Shown here piece by piece: positions 17,247 to 26,236 of a stretch of DNA of 64,000 nt; positions within the stretch are counted from its first letter, which is position 1; every line of letters starts with the position of its first letter. The DNA lies in the NCBI GenBank assembly GCA_003131315.1, contig PKUV01000082.1, forward strand, positions 16,619 to 80,618, written 5' to 3'. The position numbers were made by a program, and so were the translations under genes. Origin of the DNA: Acidobacteriaceae bacterium (lineage in GTDB: Bacteria; Acidobacteriota; Terriglobia; Terriglobales; Acidobacteriaceae). Under the pieces are notes generated by a model. The model ran no database searches and was not told the DNA's origin. It saw only the letters and a list, made by a program, of their open reading frames with translations.

Positions 17247-18667
17247 CGGTTGGGCACGACGGCTCCAAAATCGGCTGGCGACCGGCGGGAAGTTCTGGAA
17301 ACCACGACGGCCCCTGGGACGTTCACCGCATCAGGAATAAGATCCGAGAGTAGAAATACACAAAACCAAAAAAAGATACAGAGATAATAACCCACGGCAA
17401 AGAGCCAATCTTCGAAGCTGGCGTGAGCCAGGCCCGCTACCACCACCATCGCCAGCGGGATCGAGTAATGGCGTGGGTCGCGGGCTCGGCGCATCCAGGC
17501 GCAAACTTTCCATAGGTTCGACACCGTGACCGCCAGAAGCGCGACGAAAGGCAACCCACCCAACAGACCCACCCATTCCGCGATGGTCATGTAGCTACTG
17601 CCGTGCTCACGATTCGTGGCGGCGTCCGACCTGACAGGTCCGAAAGACAGCCCGGGATCCACACCCGTTGGACTCGTGCCATAACCCGTTCCAAACAGCG
17701 GATGCTCTTTGATCGTGGCGATCGACTTTTCCCAAGGTGTTCGCCGCGAACCCATCACGCCTGCATCCTTGTGTCCCTTGTAGAGCAGCGCATCCTTCAG
17801 GTCCCCCAGCTTCGTATCTAATTTTCCGGGAGCGAACACGCCAGTCACTGCAATCAGGGCCAGAACCAGCGCCGCCACCTTCACCAGCAATTTGTACTGG
17901 TGCAGGCAAAAACAGAAGATAAGAGTTACAAGCACGATGGAAGCCATCCCAGCACGCGCCCCGCTGAAAAAAACCAGATACGTGCAAAAAAGGAGGGCGG
18001 CCAGCCTGCGTAACCTCACCCCAGGAACATCGCTGGTGAACCATCCCCACAACAGGATGGGGAACACCCCGACGCTCATCGACGCGCCGAGGGAATTGGG
18101 ATTACCCCAAATACTTTGGCCCAAGCCGAAATAGCAGATCGCCGTGATATAGACCGCGATCTCAGTTCCCCAGAGCAGCCCATGGAAAAAACGGCCTTCC
18201 CGGCCCAGAACGGCCAAGCGAGCTCCCGAAGCACAATATAGAAAAAGAAGGAGCAGGCTCAAAGCCTTGAGCGACGCCATCTGCAAAAACGTAGAAACGG
18301 TGGCCGAGACAAACGCGGTGCAGATGCAGAACAAAGCGATCAGATGTAACGAGCCGAAAGGTCTCCGGGGAGCATTCATCCAGGCAATGCAGCCAACCGC
18401 TGCCCCCGCGGCCAGCACCAGCCAGCGTCCAGACGTCCAGGCGCCTTGCATGGGAACATGCAGACCGGCCCAGAGAAACGCGATCATCAGCAGAACAAAA
18501 AAACGCCGATCATATTTCCAGAAGCTGGCGACGAGTACCTCCAGCAGCAGGATTCCGCCCAGGAAAGAAACGTTGCCGAAGTAGTACAAGTGGGTATAGG
18601 TAAAATACATTGTCAGGATCGCGCCCAGCCCGATGCCCACCCATTGCAGCGGTTTCACGGAATTCAT
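17243..18667 (-). CDS. O-antigen polymerase/ligase-like membrane protein (first copy)
   Basis: 474 residues, almost entirely hydrophobic, with about ten to twelve membrane segments. A large periplasmic loop near the centre includes PWEKSIATIKEHPLFGTGYG and REHGSSYMTIAEW. The pattern of an H-P-L-F-G-x-G motif followed by a His-containing loop is that of the Wzy_C/WaaL family. It is expected to polymerise repeat units or ligate glycan in the periplasm. It overlaps its upstream GT4 gene and its downstream GT4 gene by 4 bases each. A second protein of the same type is at 47517. Polymerase and ligase cannot be separated from sequence alone. Confidence 0.8.
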   Translation of the reverse strand: MNSVKPLQWVGIGLGAILTMYFTYTHLYYFGNVSFLGGILLLEVLVASFWKYDRRFFVLLMIAFLWAGLHVPMQGAWTSGRWLVLAAGAAVGCIAWMNAPRRPFGSLHLIALFCICTAFVSATVSTFLQMASLKALSLLLLFLYCASGARLAVLGREGRFFHGLLWGTEIAVYITAICYFGLGQSIWGNPNSLGASMSVGVFPILLWGWFTSDVPGVRLRRLAALLFCTYLVFFSGARAGMASIVLVTLIFCFCLHQYKLLVKVAALVLALIAVTGVFAPGKLDTKLGDLKDALLYKGHKDAGVMGSRRTPWEKSIATIKEHPLFGTGYGTSPTGVDPGLSFGPVRSDAATNREHGSSYMTIAEWVGLLGGLPFVALLAVTVSNLWKVCAWMRRARDPRHYSIPLAMVVVAGLAHASFEDWLFAVGYYLCIFFWFCVFLLSDLIPDAVNVPGAVVVSRTSRRSPADFGAVVPNR

Positions 18668-19815
18668 CGAGCCCTCGTAGCGGCGGAGATCGCGGCCGCG
18701 GCCAGGCCATCGGCGCAGGCTTCCGGCAAGTAGTTTCGAATTCGTTCCGAGCTGCGCGCGCTCATCCGCTGCTTAAGCTCAGGTTGCCGCACGAGAGAAT
18801 TGATCGCCACGCTGAGTTTCTCCGAATCTCGGGGAGGCACGACGTAACCATTCCACCCGTCTTCGACCAGGTCGGCCGAGCATCCCGCAACGCTGCTCAC
18901 GATGATCGGAAGCCCGCACGCCATCGCTTCATTCACCACCAAACCCCATGGGTCGCTGTGCGTCGGCAGAACCAAGGTTTCCGCGAGCGCATATAGACCA
19001 GCCAGATCTTCCCGCTGCGCGAATCCCGTGAAACAAATCATCCCCGGGCTGATCCGTTTCGCCTGTTGCGCTAGTTCGTCTCTGGAGACACCATCGCCGG
19101 CAAACACCAAGCCCACCTCCGATCGCAGGCCGCTCTCTAGTTTGGCATAGGCTTCGAGGAGATCAAACACTCCTTTTTCCGGCACCAACCGGCCCACAAA
19201 AAGAATAAACCGCGAGGGCAATTTCAGTTTTTCTCGAAATTCAGTTGCATGGGCCCTCGTGTTCTCCGCCTGGGTCGCAAACAACCTGTTATCGACGGCA
19301 TTGGGCGCGGTCAAGATGCTTGCTTCCGGAGACCCAAGCGACCTGAGATACTCGAAGGAAGCCTTCCCGGGTACCACAAATCTGTCACAGTGCCTTAGAA
19401 AATAAGCCTTCAGGGACTCCACCCAGGCCCGTCCTCCACGAGCGTCATGGCTGTTGCTCTCCGACCACAACACAAACGCAACCCCGCGGCGCCGCGCCCA
19501 CAGGAGCGCTTCCCAGGAGGCGGCATAGTTGTATCCGCCACAGATGATAACCTGCGGACTCACCTTGTTTAAGGCGGACCACAATCCTCGATTGATCAGG
19601 AAACTGCTCTTCCCCGTGCGCCACCGCCAGGACGGCAGAACCTGATGCGAAAAACAGATTTCGTCCTTATAGACACGCCACTGCCGAAGTGCCTCATCCG
19701 TCTCTGCGAAAAATATTACGTGCAGATCCAGTCCCGCCCGGCGTGCCAGAACGTTGAAAACCGGGATGCGGTAGGGAGCAATGATCTCGGTGAGGATCGC
19801 GACCCGTTGTGTCAT
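18664..19815 (-). CDS. Glycosyltransferase family 4
   Basis: 383 residues from ATG 19815 (MTQRVAILTEIIAPYRIPVF); a GTG at 19824 would add three residues. The donor half shows FILFVGRLVPEKGVFDLLEA and LVLPTHSDPWGLVVNEAMACG. The IAPYRIPVFN opening is typical of GT4 enzymes that follow Wzy genes. Its stop codon overlaps the ligase-like start. Confidence 0.87.
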   Translation of the reverse strand: MTQRVAILTEIIAPYRIPVFNVLARRAGLDLHVIFFAETDEALRQWRVYKDEICFSHQVLPSWRWRTGKSSFLINRGLWSALNKVSPQVIICGGYNYAASWEALLWARRRGVAFVLWSESNSHDARGGRAWVESLKAYFLRHCDRFVVPGKASFEYLRSLGSPEASILTAPNAVDNRLFATQAENTRAHATEFREKLKLPSRFILFVGRLVPEKGVFDLLEAYAKLESGLRSEVGLVFAGDGVSRDELAQQAKRISPGMICFTGFAQREDLAGLYALAETLVLPTHSDPWGLVVNEAMACGLPIIVSSVAGCSADLVEDGWNGYVVPPRDSEKLSVAINSLVRQPELKQRMSARSSERIRNYLPEACADGLAAAAISAATRAR

Positions 19816-19858
19816 ACACGCCACTCGTCCGAAATTCTGAATGAACGCCGCTCTTGCT

Positions 19859-20941
19859 TCATGCGATTCGCGAGACTCGCTTCCCTCGATGCGTATTATG
19901 GCGGACCACGGCCAACTCCAGAAGTTCCTGCCACTGTTCGGTGATCCGGTCCCAGTCGAATTTTTCGGCGTGCTTGATGGCCGCCGACGACATCTGAGCT
20001 GTGAGGTCCGGCTCCCGGATCAAACGGTTGAGCGCCTCACTCATCTGATCATCGGAAGACACCAGCAGCCCGGTAACTCCGTCGACGACGTAGTCGGGGT
20101 GGTAGGAACTCCGCGCCACGCACGGAAGACCGCACGCCGCAGCCTGCCCCAATACCTGGGGATGCCCTTCGATTTCGCTCGGGAAGAAGAATATGCGGGC
20201 ACGACGCATCTCTTCGCCCAGTTGGGTAGCGTTCAGATGGCCGAGAAATACAACGTTGCCGCAGTTGAGATCTTGTGCCAACTGGTGGCAAGCGCTCTGC
20301 TCTTCGCCCATTCCAGCAAGCCGGAATTCCCATTCCGGATGTTTGGCAGCCTCCCGAACCACGAGGTCGGCCCGCTTGTAATGGCGGAAAGATCCCGCGA
20401 ACAGCACGCGCGGCCGCCCGCACTCGGCTCTCGGTTCTGGAGGCGGATAGTAATAGCGCCGGTCGATGCCGTCGTAAACCGTTTGCACATTCCGCCCTCC
20501 GAGTCTCTCGACTGTCTCGGACATGTGACGGCTATTCCCCGCGACCACATCGCACTCCCGAATTGCGCGCCGCAGAATCGGCCGGTTCGTGTCCGGTTCG
20601 AGTCCCCCGGAAACTACGTAAGTGACCAACGCCGACTTCCAATGCAACTTCGCGCGGGCCGTAAGAAAAGCGGCATCGAGAGGGCCCTCCCTCGGAAAGA
20701 AGTAGACATCCGGGATATGGAACAGCATATGCCACAGAATACGCGCCGTATTCCCGCGTTTCTCCCACCGAAGAATTCTAGTATTCGGGCGGGCGGCGAT
20801 CCTCGGATCCGCCCCGCCGGAGCCGAGCATCACCACCCGAAAACGCGATGGATCCATTCGCGCCACGACTTCCTTCACCGTCAGGTTCTGGGCATTGGTA
20901 TTGCTCTCGTCAGCGAAAGAGGGCGTGAAGACCGTAATCAT
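19859..20941 (-). CDS. Glycosyltransferase family 4
   Basis: About 360 residues from ATG 20941 (MITVFTPSFADESN); an upstream TTG at 20962 is less likely. The C-terminal domain has VLFAGSFRHYKRADLVV and IFFFPSEIEGHPQVLGQAAACG, the GT4 donor site. The N-terminal acceptor domain is divergent. Small gaps separate it from the sulfatase-like gene upstream and the next GT4 downstream, both on the same strand. Confidence 0.83.
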   Translation of the reverse strand: MITVFTPSFADESNTNAQNLTVKEVVARMDPSRFRVVMLGSGGADPRIAARPNTRILRWEKRGNTARILWHMLFHIPDVYFFPREGPLDAAFLTARAKLHWKSALVTYVVSGGLEPDTNRPILRRAIRECDVVAGNSRHMSETVERLGGRNVQTVYDGIDRRYYYPPPEPRAECGRPRVLFAGSFRHYKRADLVVREAAKHPEWEFRLAGMGEEQSACHQLAQDLNCGNVVFLGHLNATQLGEEMRRARIFFFPSEIEGHPQVLGQAAACGLPCVARSSYHPDYVVDGVTGLLVSSDDQMSEALNRLIREPDLTAQMSSAAIKHAEKFDWDRITEQWQELLELAVVRHNTHRGKRVSRIA

Positions 20942-21003
20942 GCGGTTGGCAAAAGCTTGCAACGAACGGCAACATGTATGTCAGGGATCGTTGGACTTCC
21001 ATT

Positions 21004-22485
21004 CTAGCCTAAGATCTCGCACCGAAGATCGCGCAACCGGGCCTGCAGCCGCATCACGGGATCTCGGGCTGAAACCGTTTTCTCCATGTGTTCACGGGCG
21101 GCTTGCAACAGTCGCTTTCGGGTTTCGAGTGCAGGCCCATCGGTGCTGGGACGCGTCTCCCCTGGGTCCGCTTCCAAGTCGTACACTTCCTCAGTCGCCC
21201 CAGGCTCAAGCCGCATCACCAACTTGAAGCGGGTATCGCGAACCCCCAGCAGCCTCGGCGCGCTTCGGTTTTCTGCACGGAAGGGATTCGTGCAGCCGTA
21301 GGCGCACTCCATGATCGCGGGATCGGCCCAGGCAATCCCTCGCTGGAGGTTTGTCCACAGACTCCGCCCCTGAAACGCAGACGGCGACGGCACACCCATG
21401 ATCTCAAGCAGGGTGGGCGCCAGGTGCAGATGGCTCATCGGAAAAGCTGGAACTTTCACCCCTTGCTCTCCGGGAACACGGATCAGGAGCGGCACATGAA
21501 CGATCTCCTCACTCAGACGCACCGGCAAATGATAACGCCCGCCGTGTTCGAGAAACTCCTCCCCGTGATCTGCGGTCAGAGCCAACACACAATCGTCCCA
21601 CCGATGCGTTTGCCTGAGACTGTCCACCAGCCGGCCGATCTGGCGGTCCACCCACCGAATGCCCGCGTCGTACAACTGGATAACCTCATCCCGTTTTCCG
21701 CTCAAGCCGGAAGGCGTCAGATAGAAACGGTCCCAGTATGCATTCAGATAGCGGGCGCGGCCAGGCTCGATGTCTCTTCCTGCCAGTTCGCGAAACGCTT
21801 CACTCGGCGGATAGTAGGGCGAATGCGGATCCATCAGATGAAGCCAGAGGAAAAACGGACGCTGCCCGACCGATGCCAGCCACGACTGCGCCTGGTCCAC
21901 CAGAATGTCCGCGGCCGGGTATCTTCTCAGAGCGTCGACGCTCACGACCGCAGGTGCAATCTTCATGCAGTATTGAAAGTACAGTTCGTTGTAGAGCCTA
22001 CTGAGTCCGAGCGCTCCCGCAAAACTTCTTATCGATCGATTCAGCTTCCCACGAACCGAATCGCTAAACAGGGGTTCCGGACTGACGGTCTTTTGGGTTG
22101 ACTGCGTCTCGAAGTCGAGAAAATCGCGGAAGACCTCGAATCCCTGGTCGTAACCGAAGCGCGGCGAAATGTATGGATTGCCCGCCGAAAACGCGCCCGT
22201 GGCATAACCAGATTCACGCAACACGGTTGCGAGCGTCGTTTCGCCGGGAGCAAGCCCAATCACATCCCGTCCCAACGCCAAAGGCATACGCGAAGCAAGG
22301 ATCGCCGGAAACGAATAGTACGTAGGCGCACCGGCAACGATAGCCTGCGGCACTACGAAAGATTCTGCCGCCAGCGAATCCAGGAAGGGAGTCGTGGGAC
22401 GCGCGTATCCCATGAAGCCGACGTGATCGGCTCGCAAACAATCCACCGTGACGAGTAAGACTGACTTCTTCGGTCCCATTGACAT
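21004..22485 (-). CDS. Sulfatase / alkaline phosphatase superfamily protein, no formylglycine motif seen
   Basis: 493 residues. Metal-site elements of the superfamily are visible: VDCLRADH near the N-terminus and LTADHGEEFLEHGGRYHL in the middle. Between them, where sulfatases carry C/S-x-P-x-R for formylglycine, I read GAPTYYSFPAI, with no such motif. Thr or Ser there suggests a phospho- or glycerophosphotransferase-like nucleophile instead of a classical sulfatase. No transmembrane segment is obvious. It lies next to a NodB-like gene and glycosyltransferases, so it probably edits the glycan. Confidence 0.75.
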   Translation of the reverse strand: MSMGPKKSVLLVTVDCLRADHVGFMGYARPTTPFLDSLAAESFVVPQAIVAGAPTYYSFPAILASRMPLALGRDVIGLAPGETTLATVLRESGYATGAFSAGNPYISPRFGYDQGFEVFRDFLDFETQSTQKTVSPEPLFSDSVRGKLNRSIRSFAGALGLSRLYNELYFQYCMKIAPAVVSVDALRRYPAADILVDQAQSWLASVGQRPFFLWLHLMDPHSPYYPPSEAFRELAGRDIEPGRARYLNAYWDRFYLTPSGLSGKRDEVIQLYDAGIRWVDRQIGRLVDSLRQTHRWDDCVLALTADHGEEFLEHGGRYHLPVRLSEEIVHVPLLIRVPGEQGVKVPAFPMSHLHLAPTLLEIMGVPSPSAFQGRSLWTNLQRGIAWADPAIMECAYGCTNPFRAENRSAPRLLGVRDTRFKLVMRLEPGATEEVYDLEADPGETRPSTDGPALETRKRLLQAAREHMEKTVSARDPVMRLQARLRDLRCEILG

Positions 22486-22488
22486 TGG

Positions 22489-23658
22489 CTAACGTTGGAT
22501 CACGCTGTTCCTGGTGAATCTTCGCTTCGAGACTGCGACCTGCGCACTCCGGGACTCCGCGGCATAGGCGCCGAATTGCACAAGGTCGCAAAGGTCTCCA
22601 TCGTGAAGATACAAGAGATCAGGATACTTGGCTTCCAGCGCCGAGAGGAACTCGTCGAGCAGGGTGAGGGTGCGAGAGCGGAAGTCCTTGACGGAGGAAT
22701 GAAAGTTGATGGAGTGCAGCGAGACGATGAGGGGGAGGCCTTTGGCGAAGTACTCGCCCGCTTGGCGCACACACGCGTCGGCGGCCAACTCTTCGCCAAG
22801 GGCTGGCTCGAAATCCAACGAACGGTAGAGGTGCAGGATCCCGAAATCGTCGAGATGGGGCGGGGTGAACGTCCCGGTTCCGTTCTGGGCCACGCGCACC
22901 CCGTGCTGAGCCCATGCGCGATGCGTGTCCCGGTTGGCGCGATAGCCCGGAGCGCACGCAGAACGTGGAAGCGTGGCAAAGAACTTGGCGAAGATCCCCA
23001 CGGCTGCGCCGATCAGGCTGGCCTGAACATCGGCGGAGAGGAAGCGTTCGTCCGCGGGCAGCTCAGGATCCCAGTATTCGTATCCGATCCACGGCATTCG
23101 CCAATGGATGTACGGGGTTCCCGCCTTCCACAGCGTTCGAAGCAAGGCGGGACGTTCGCCTCCAGCGGCGAGTTGGCGTTCTGCGGCTCTGCGGCAAAAA
23201 TGCGTGCTGCCGTGAAGGGCCGGATAAAACACGCCTGCGTCGATCCCCTCGCGGTAGGCTTCGAATAGGCCCGGACGCTGCCAGGGATCGGGAAGGCCTT
23301 CCGTGATTGGGCGTAAATGAATCGTGCGAAAATCTTCGTCCGCCATACGGGCGAAGTCCAGATTCGCCGTGAGGAAGTTCATACCAAGGCAGGCGGGACG
23401 TCCAGTGGCATCGCGGTGACGCTTTAGAAATTGGCTCAAGGCGGAAAGGTCCTCGGCGGTTTCCAGCGTGTAGAGATCGTAGGGGTGCTCCCCCAAGCTC
23501 AGGCCGGCAGAGCCAAGTGCGTCGAAGCCCTCGCGATCGCGGAGTCCAACGCGTCCCCAGTCATCGCTCTGCAGCAGCACGAGTGGGCGGTCGAAGAAGA
23601 AACCCTGGACCGGCAAGAGATTTCGACATCGGTTCCAGATTTTTCGGGCGAGACTCAT
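22489..23658 (-). CDS. Divergent polysaccharide-deacetylase-like protein
   Basis: About 389 residues from ATG 23658 (MSLARKIWNR); the upstream in-frame extension looks non-coding. The NodB-like clues are an Asp pair in LLQSDDWGR near the N-terminus, a LHGSTHF block (H-x2-TH) and a late LHSINFH segment. These match the shape of CE4 deacetylase motifs but not their exact wording. It is probably an N- or O-deacetylase or hydrolase acting on the surface polysaccharide. It ends three bases before the sulfatase-like gene, so the two are likely co-translated. Confidence 0.6.
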   Translation of the reverse strand: MSLARKIWNRCRNLLPVQGFFFDRPLVLLQSDDWGRVGLRDREGFDALGSAGLSLGEHPYDLYTLETAEDLSALSQFLKRHRDATGRPACLGMNFLTANLDFARMADEDFRTIHLRPITEGLPDPWQRPGLFEAYREGIDAGVFYPALHGSTHFCRRAAERQLAAGGERPALLRTLWKAGTPYIHWRMPWIGYEYWDPELPADERFLSADVQASLIGAAVGIFAKFFATLPRSACAPGYRANRDTHRAWAQHGVRVAQNGTGTFTPPHLDDFGILHLYRSLDFEPALGEELAADACVRQAGEYFAKGLPLIVSLHSINFHSSVKDFRSRTLTLLDEFLSALEAKYPDLLYLHDGDLCDLVQFGAYAAESRSAQVAVSKRRFTRNSVIQR

Positions 23659-23824
23659 TGGGGGCGGTTTGCCGTTCCTTCCCGGAATTGAAAATAGAGA
23701 AACGGCTTCCACCGTCTCGTCGCCGTCGGAACGAATCCCCATGCTTTCATTACCGCGTGCAGTGCCAGAGTACTACCTGACACAGCCCCCCACACTATTT
23801 CGCACCGTGCCAGCGCACAGGCAT

Positions 23825-24898
23825 TCAGGCGTGAAATGGGGCGCGAACAGGAACTCCGTTCAGGTAAGACCGCCTCGCAAATACTTCGCGTATCGATAGC
23901 AGCGCCGCGATCGCAGTAATGAGAAAAAAGACGCTGTAATACCTTGGCTCATACGACGGATAAACAACGAAACGCAGTGCAGAATAGATCGCCGCGATGC
24001 CGAGAATCTGCCGGATGCCATTCTTCAGAGAACCGTAGGCTAAGAGCCAGAGGAGGCTGAAAATTGGGACGGAGCTGTGGATCAGTTCATTTACACCTCG
24101 CAGCAGCGCCCGTGTATAGTCGACCCCCGTGAAATGCGGCACTCCGGTTGGATCTCCACCGAGAAAAGTGTGATCGTACAGGGCCCGCAGCCCGTACCCA
24201 TAATGTGAAATCAGCGCTTCGCTGGCGAGTGCCAGCAGCAGGAGAATGATTGTCTGGCTCCTGCTAATCCTGCGGGAGGCATACAGGAACGCCAGAATCA
24301 CGACACAAGCGATTACATTGTCCGGTCTCACCCACACGGAACAAACGATGGGCAAGATACCGATTTCCTTTTTCTTGATAAACAGCACCCAAAGCCCGAC
24401 TAGCAACAGGAACACGGACATCCCGTCTGGTTCGAGCGACTGCCCAAGGATCATCGCCTCGGGGAGTACCAGTATGACCACCGCAAAGAGTGAACTCGTG
24501 TAGAGCCACACCACGATAGCAATGCCGAAGAAGAAAAGCGCCGAGACAATCCGGCTCGCATCAATTACAGATGCACCCAACTTGTGCGCTGCCTCCATCG
24601 CGAGCACGTACAGTGGCTTCACCGAAAAATAGGGTAGGTAGGCGGCAGAGTAGTACGCGTCCGCGGCCCGTCTTCTCAATATCTGCGCCAGTTCGTCGTC
24701 TTTGTCCAGGCCTCGCAGATGGGAGGTAAGTGGGTATTGGTACACAACGCGGTGAACCTGCACCGGATCACTCGTACCAAACAGCGCCACGTTGCCAGCG
24801 TAGGAAAGCAGATCCACATCGTACATCGGGTACCGATAGCAGTGCGCCGTAATCAGTGCGGCGATGCCGACATAAATGACGATACGCAGTTTTCGCAT
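23825..24898 (-). CDS. Multi-pass membrane protein, probable GT-C-type or EpsG-like
   Basis: 357 residues from ATG 24898 (MRKLRIVIYVG). Eight to ten hydrophobic segments are evident, with an early periplasmic-facing acidic stretch YPMYDVDLLSYAG that resembles the first-loop Asp of GT-C glycosyltransferases. No firm family signature is present. It follows the FemAB-like gene on the same strand, with overlap if an upstream start at 24955 is used. It may be a lipid-linked sugar transferase or polymerase accessory. Confidence 0.6.
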   Translation of the reverse strand: MRKLRIVIYVGIAALITAHCYRYPMYDVDLLSYAGNVALFGTSDPVQVHRVVYQYPLTSHLRGLDKDDELAQILRRRAADAYYSAAYLPYFSVKPLYVLAMEAAHKLGASVIDASRIVSALFFFGIAIVVWLYTSSLFAVVILVLPEAMILGQSLEPDGMSVFLLLVGLWVLFIKKKEIGILPIVCSVWVRPDNVIACVVILAFLYASRRISRSQTIILLLLALASEALISHYGYGLRALYDHTFLGGDPTGVPHFTGVDYTRALLRGVNELIHSSVPIFSLLWLLAYGSLKNGIRQILGIAAIYSALRFVVYPSYEPRYYSVFFLITAIAALLSIREVFARRSYLNGVPVRAPFHA

Positions 24899-24939
24899 CT
24901 GTGGCAGTTTACCACCGCATCTGAGAGCCCCCAGCCACG

Positions 24940-25971
24940 CTATGGCGTGCGCCATTTCGCTCTCGCCTTGTTTACGAAGTCCAATATCGAACAGAGTCGC
25001 CGGTTCAAAGGATACCTGTAGGCTGGGGAAAACTGGACTACGGCTTGGCAGAAACCTCGTTTGAACAAAGCCGGACCTGTGTTGACGCCCTCACGAAACC
25101 CTCCGAAGTCGTAATCGGCGCAACCATGCTCTTTCGCCCATCGAATCGCATGCCATTGGAGCAAATGGCCGGCGCTCAAACGGTCATCCTTGGTTGTCGC
25201 GCCAAAAACATACCAGGACCGGGTCGCCACCCTCACCACCAACGTACCGCCTAGCAGCGTTGCTTCCTTGAAAGCGAGCAAAAGGGATCCTCGGTCCTTC
25301 TCATTCACGATCCACCGCAATACGTGCGACAAATGGCTCGGCTCCACGGCAAGGAAGTTCTTCTTCTTGGCCATCTCAAAATAAATACGCTGAAACTCCT
25401 GAAGGTCTCCCTCGTCCTGTGCGAACCTGATCACAATCCCTTGTTGCTCAGAACGCCGGATTTCGTATCGGGTTGCCTTCCGAAAGCTGCGCAGTAATTC
25501 GTCATTTCCAGCGGCCAAATCCAAGCGCAAAGAACTCCTGCGATCCGGGAGCAACTGCCACCCGTCGCCAGACAAGGCGCTTCCGACGCTCCATTCAGGG
25601 CGCTCAACCCAGTCAGGAGCGATCTCGACATACGCGAAGCCCAGTTCCTTGCTCTTTTCAACCAGGTTGCGGAGTCCGTACAGCGTCAGGTCGGCATCAT
25701 CGCAGGCCGGCCCGCGGTAGACCATTAGACTGCGGATCGGTCGCAGCCATTTGCCCACGGGAAAAGTCACCCCACAGAGAGCGAACCAACGCATCTCGCC
25801 TTGTTCTCGCACGATGGCACAATACATGTCTTCACGCTCATCGCCGTTTCGTTCCCCCGTCCAATTGGGAAATTGGAACGGATGGCTATTGCTCTGGCGG
25901 TCCAGAAACGCCTCGATCTCCCGGTGAATGGCGGGAGCTAACTCTTGTGTCTTAAGGAATTCAAAATGCAT
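24940..25971 (-). CDS. FemAB/BioF2-like GNAT acyltransferase
   Basis: 343 residues. The central LRSFRKATRYEIRRSEQQG block, followed by a second GNAT-like half with YVFGATTKDDRLSAGHLLQW and DYDFGGF, is the pattern of FemAB and PF13480-type proteins. These include peptidoglycan bridge transferases and GNAT enzymes common in exopolysaccharide loci. It probably transfers an acyl or aminoacyl group to a sugar. It is 64 bases downstream of the 66-residue small protein and shares its strand. Confidence 0.78.
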   Translation of the reverse strand: MHFEFLKTQELAPAIHREIEAFLDRQSNSHPFQFPNWTGERNGDEREDMYCAIVREQGEMRWFALCGVTFPVGKWLRPIRSLMVYRGPACDDADLTLYGLRNLVEKSKELGFAYVEIAPDWVERPEWSVGSALSGDGWQLLPDRRSSLRLDLAAGNDELLRSFRKATRYEIRRSEQQGIVIRFAQDEGDLQEFQRIYFEMAKKKNFLAVEPSHLSHVLRWIVNEKDRGSLLLAFKEATLLGGTLVVRVATRSWYVFGATTKDDRLSAGHLLQWHAIRWAKEHGCADYDFGGFREGVNTGPALFKRGFCQAVVQFSPAYRYPLNRRLCSILDFVNKARAKWRTP

Positions 25972-26035
25972 TGGCGGAGCAAAAGCGCAGAGCGATCAAG
26001 CGACAACCCACAATTTTCGGCACGTTTTCGGCACG

Positions 26036-26236
26036 TTAGATGTAGCCAAGGGCTTTCAATCTCTCTTCGATGATGCGCTGTTCCTCCTGGTCTAGTCTTA
26101 CCGCATCCCGGCGGGTGACTTCCTCCAATAGAAACACGATCAGTTTTTCCAGGCTTGAAAATCGCTTCCCATAGAGTTCTTCCGCCGCCGAGCAGAGGTC
26201 CTCTGGCAGACTTACTTGTCGTAACGATGCTGTCAT
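26036..26236 (-). CDS. Small 66-residue protein coupled to the flippase gene
   Basis: The protein starts MTASLRQVSLPEDLC and ends EERLKALGYI; it is highly charged and predicted mostly helical. The pattern of a LPEDL segment, a middle EKLIVFLLEEV helix and a terminal EQRIIEERL-LGY stretch is one I associate with small proteins of Acidobacteriota polysaccharide loci, with no named domain. The ATG shares bases with the flippase TGA (ATGA), so expression is coupled to the flippase. It may be a regulator or assembly partner. I cannot assign a function. Confidence 0.65.
   Translation of the reverse strand: MTASLRQVSLPEDLCSAAEELYGKRFSSLEKLIVFLLEEVTRRDAVRLDQEEQRIIEERLKALGYI

Noticed and set aside
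26005..26040. Direct repeat TTTTCGGCACGTTTTCGGCACGTT upstream of the FemAB-like gene
   Set aside because: Two adjacent copies of an 11-mer are too short to call an element; likely slippage.
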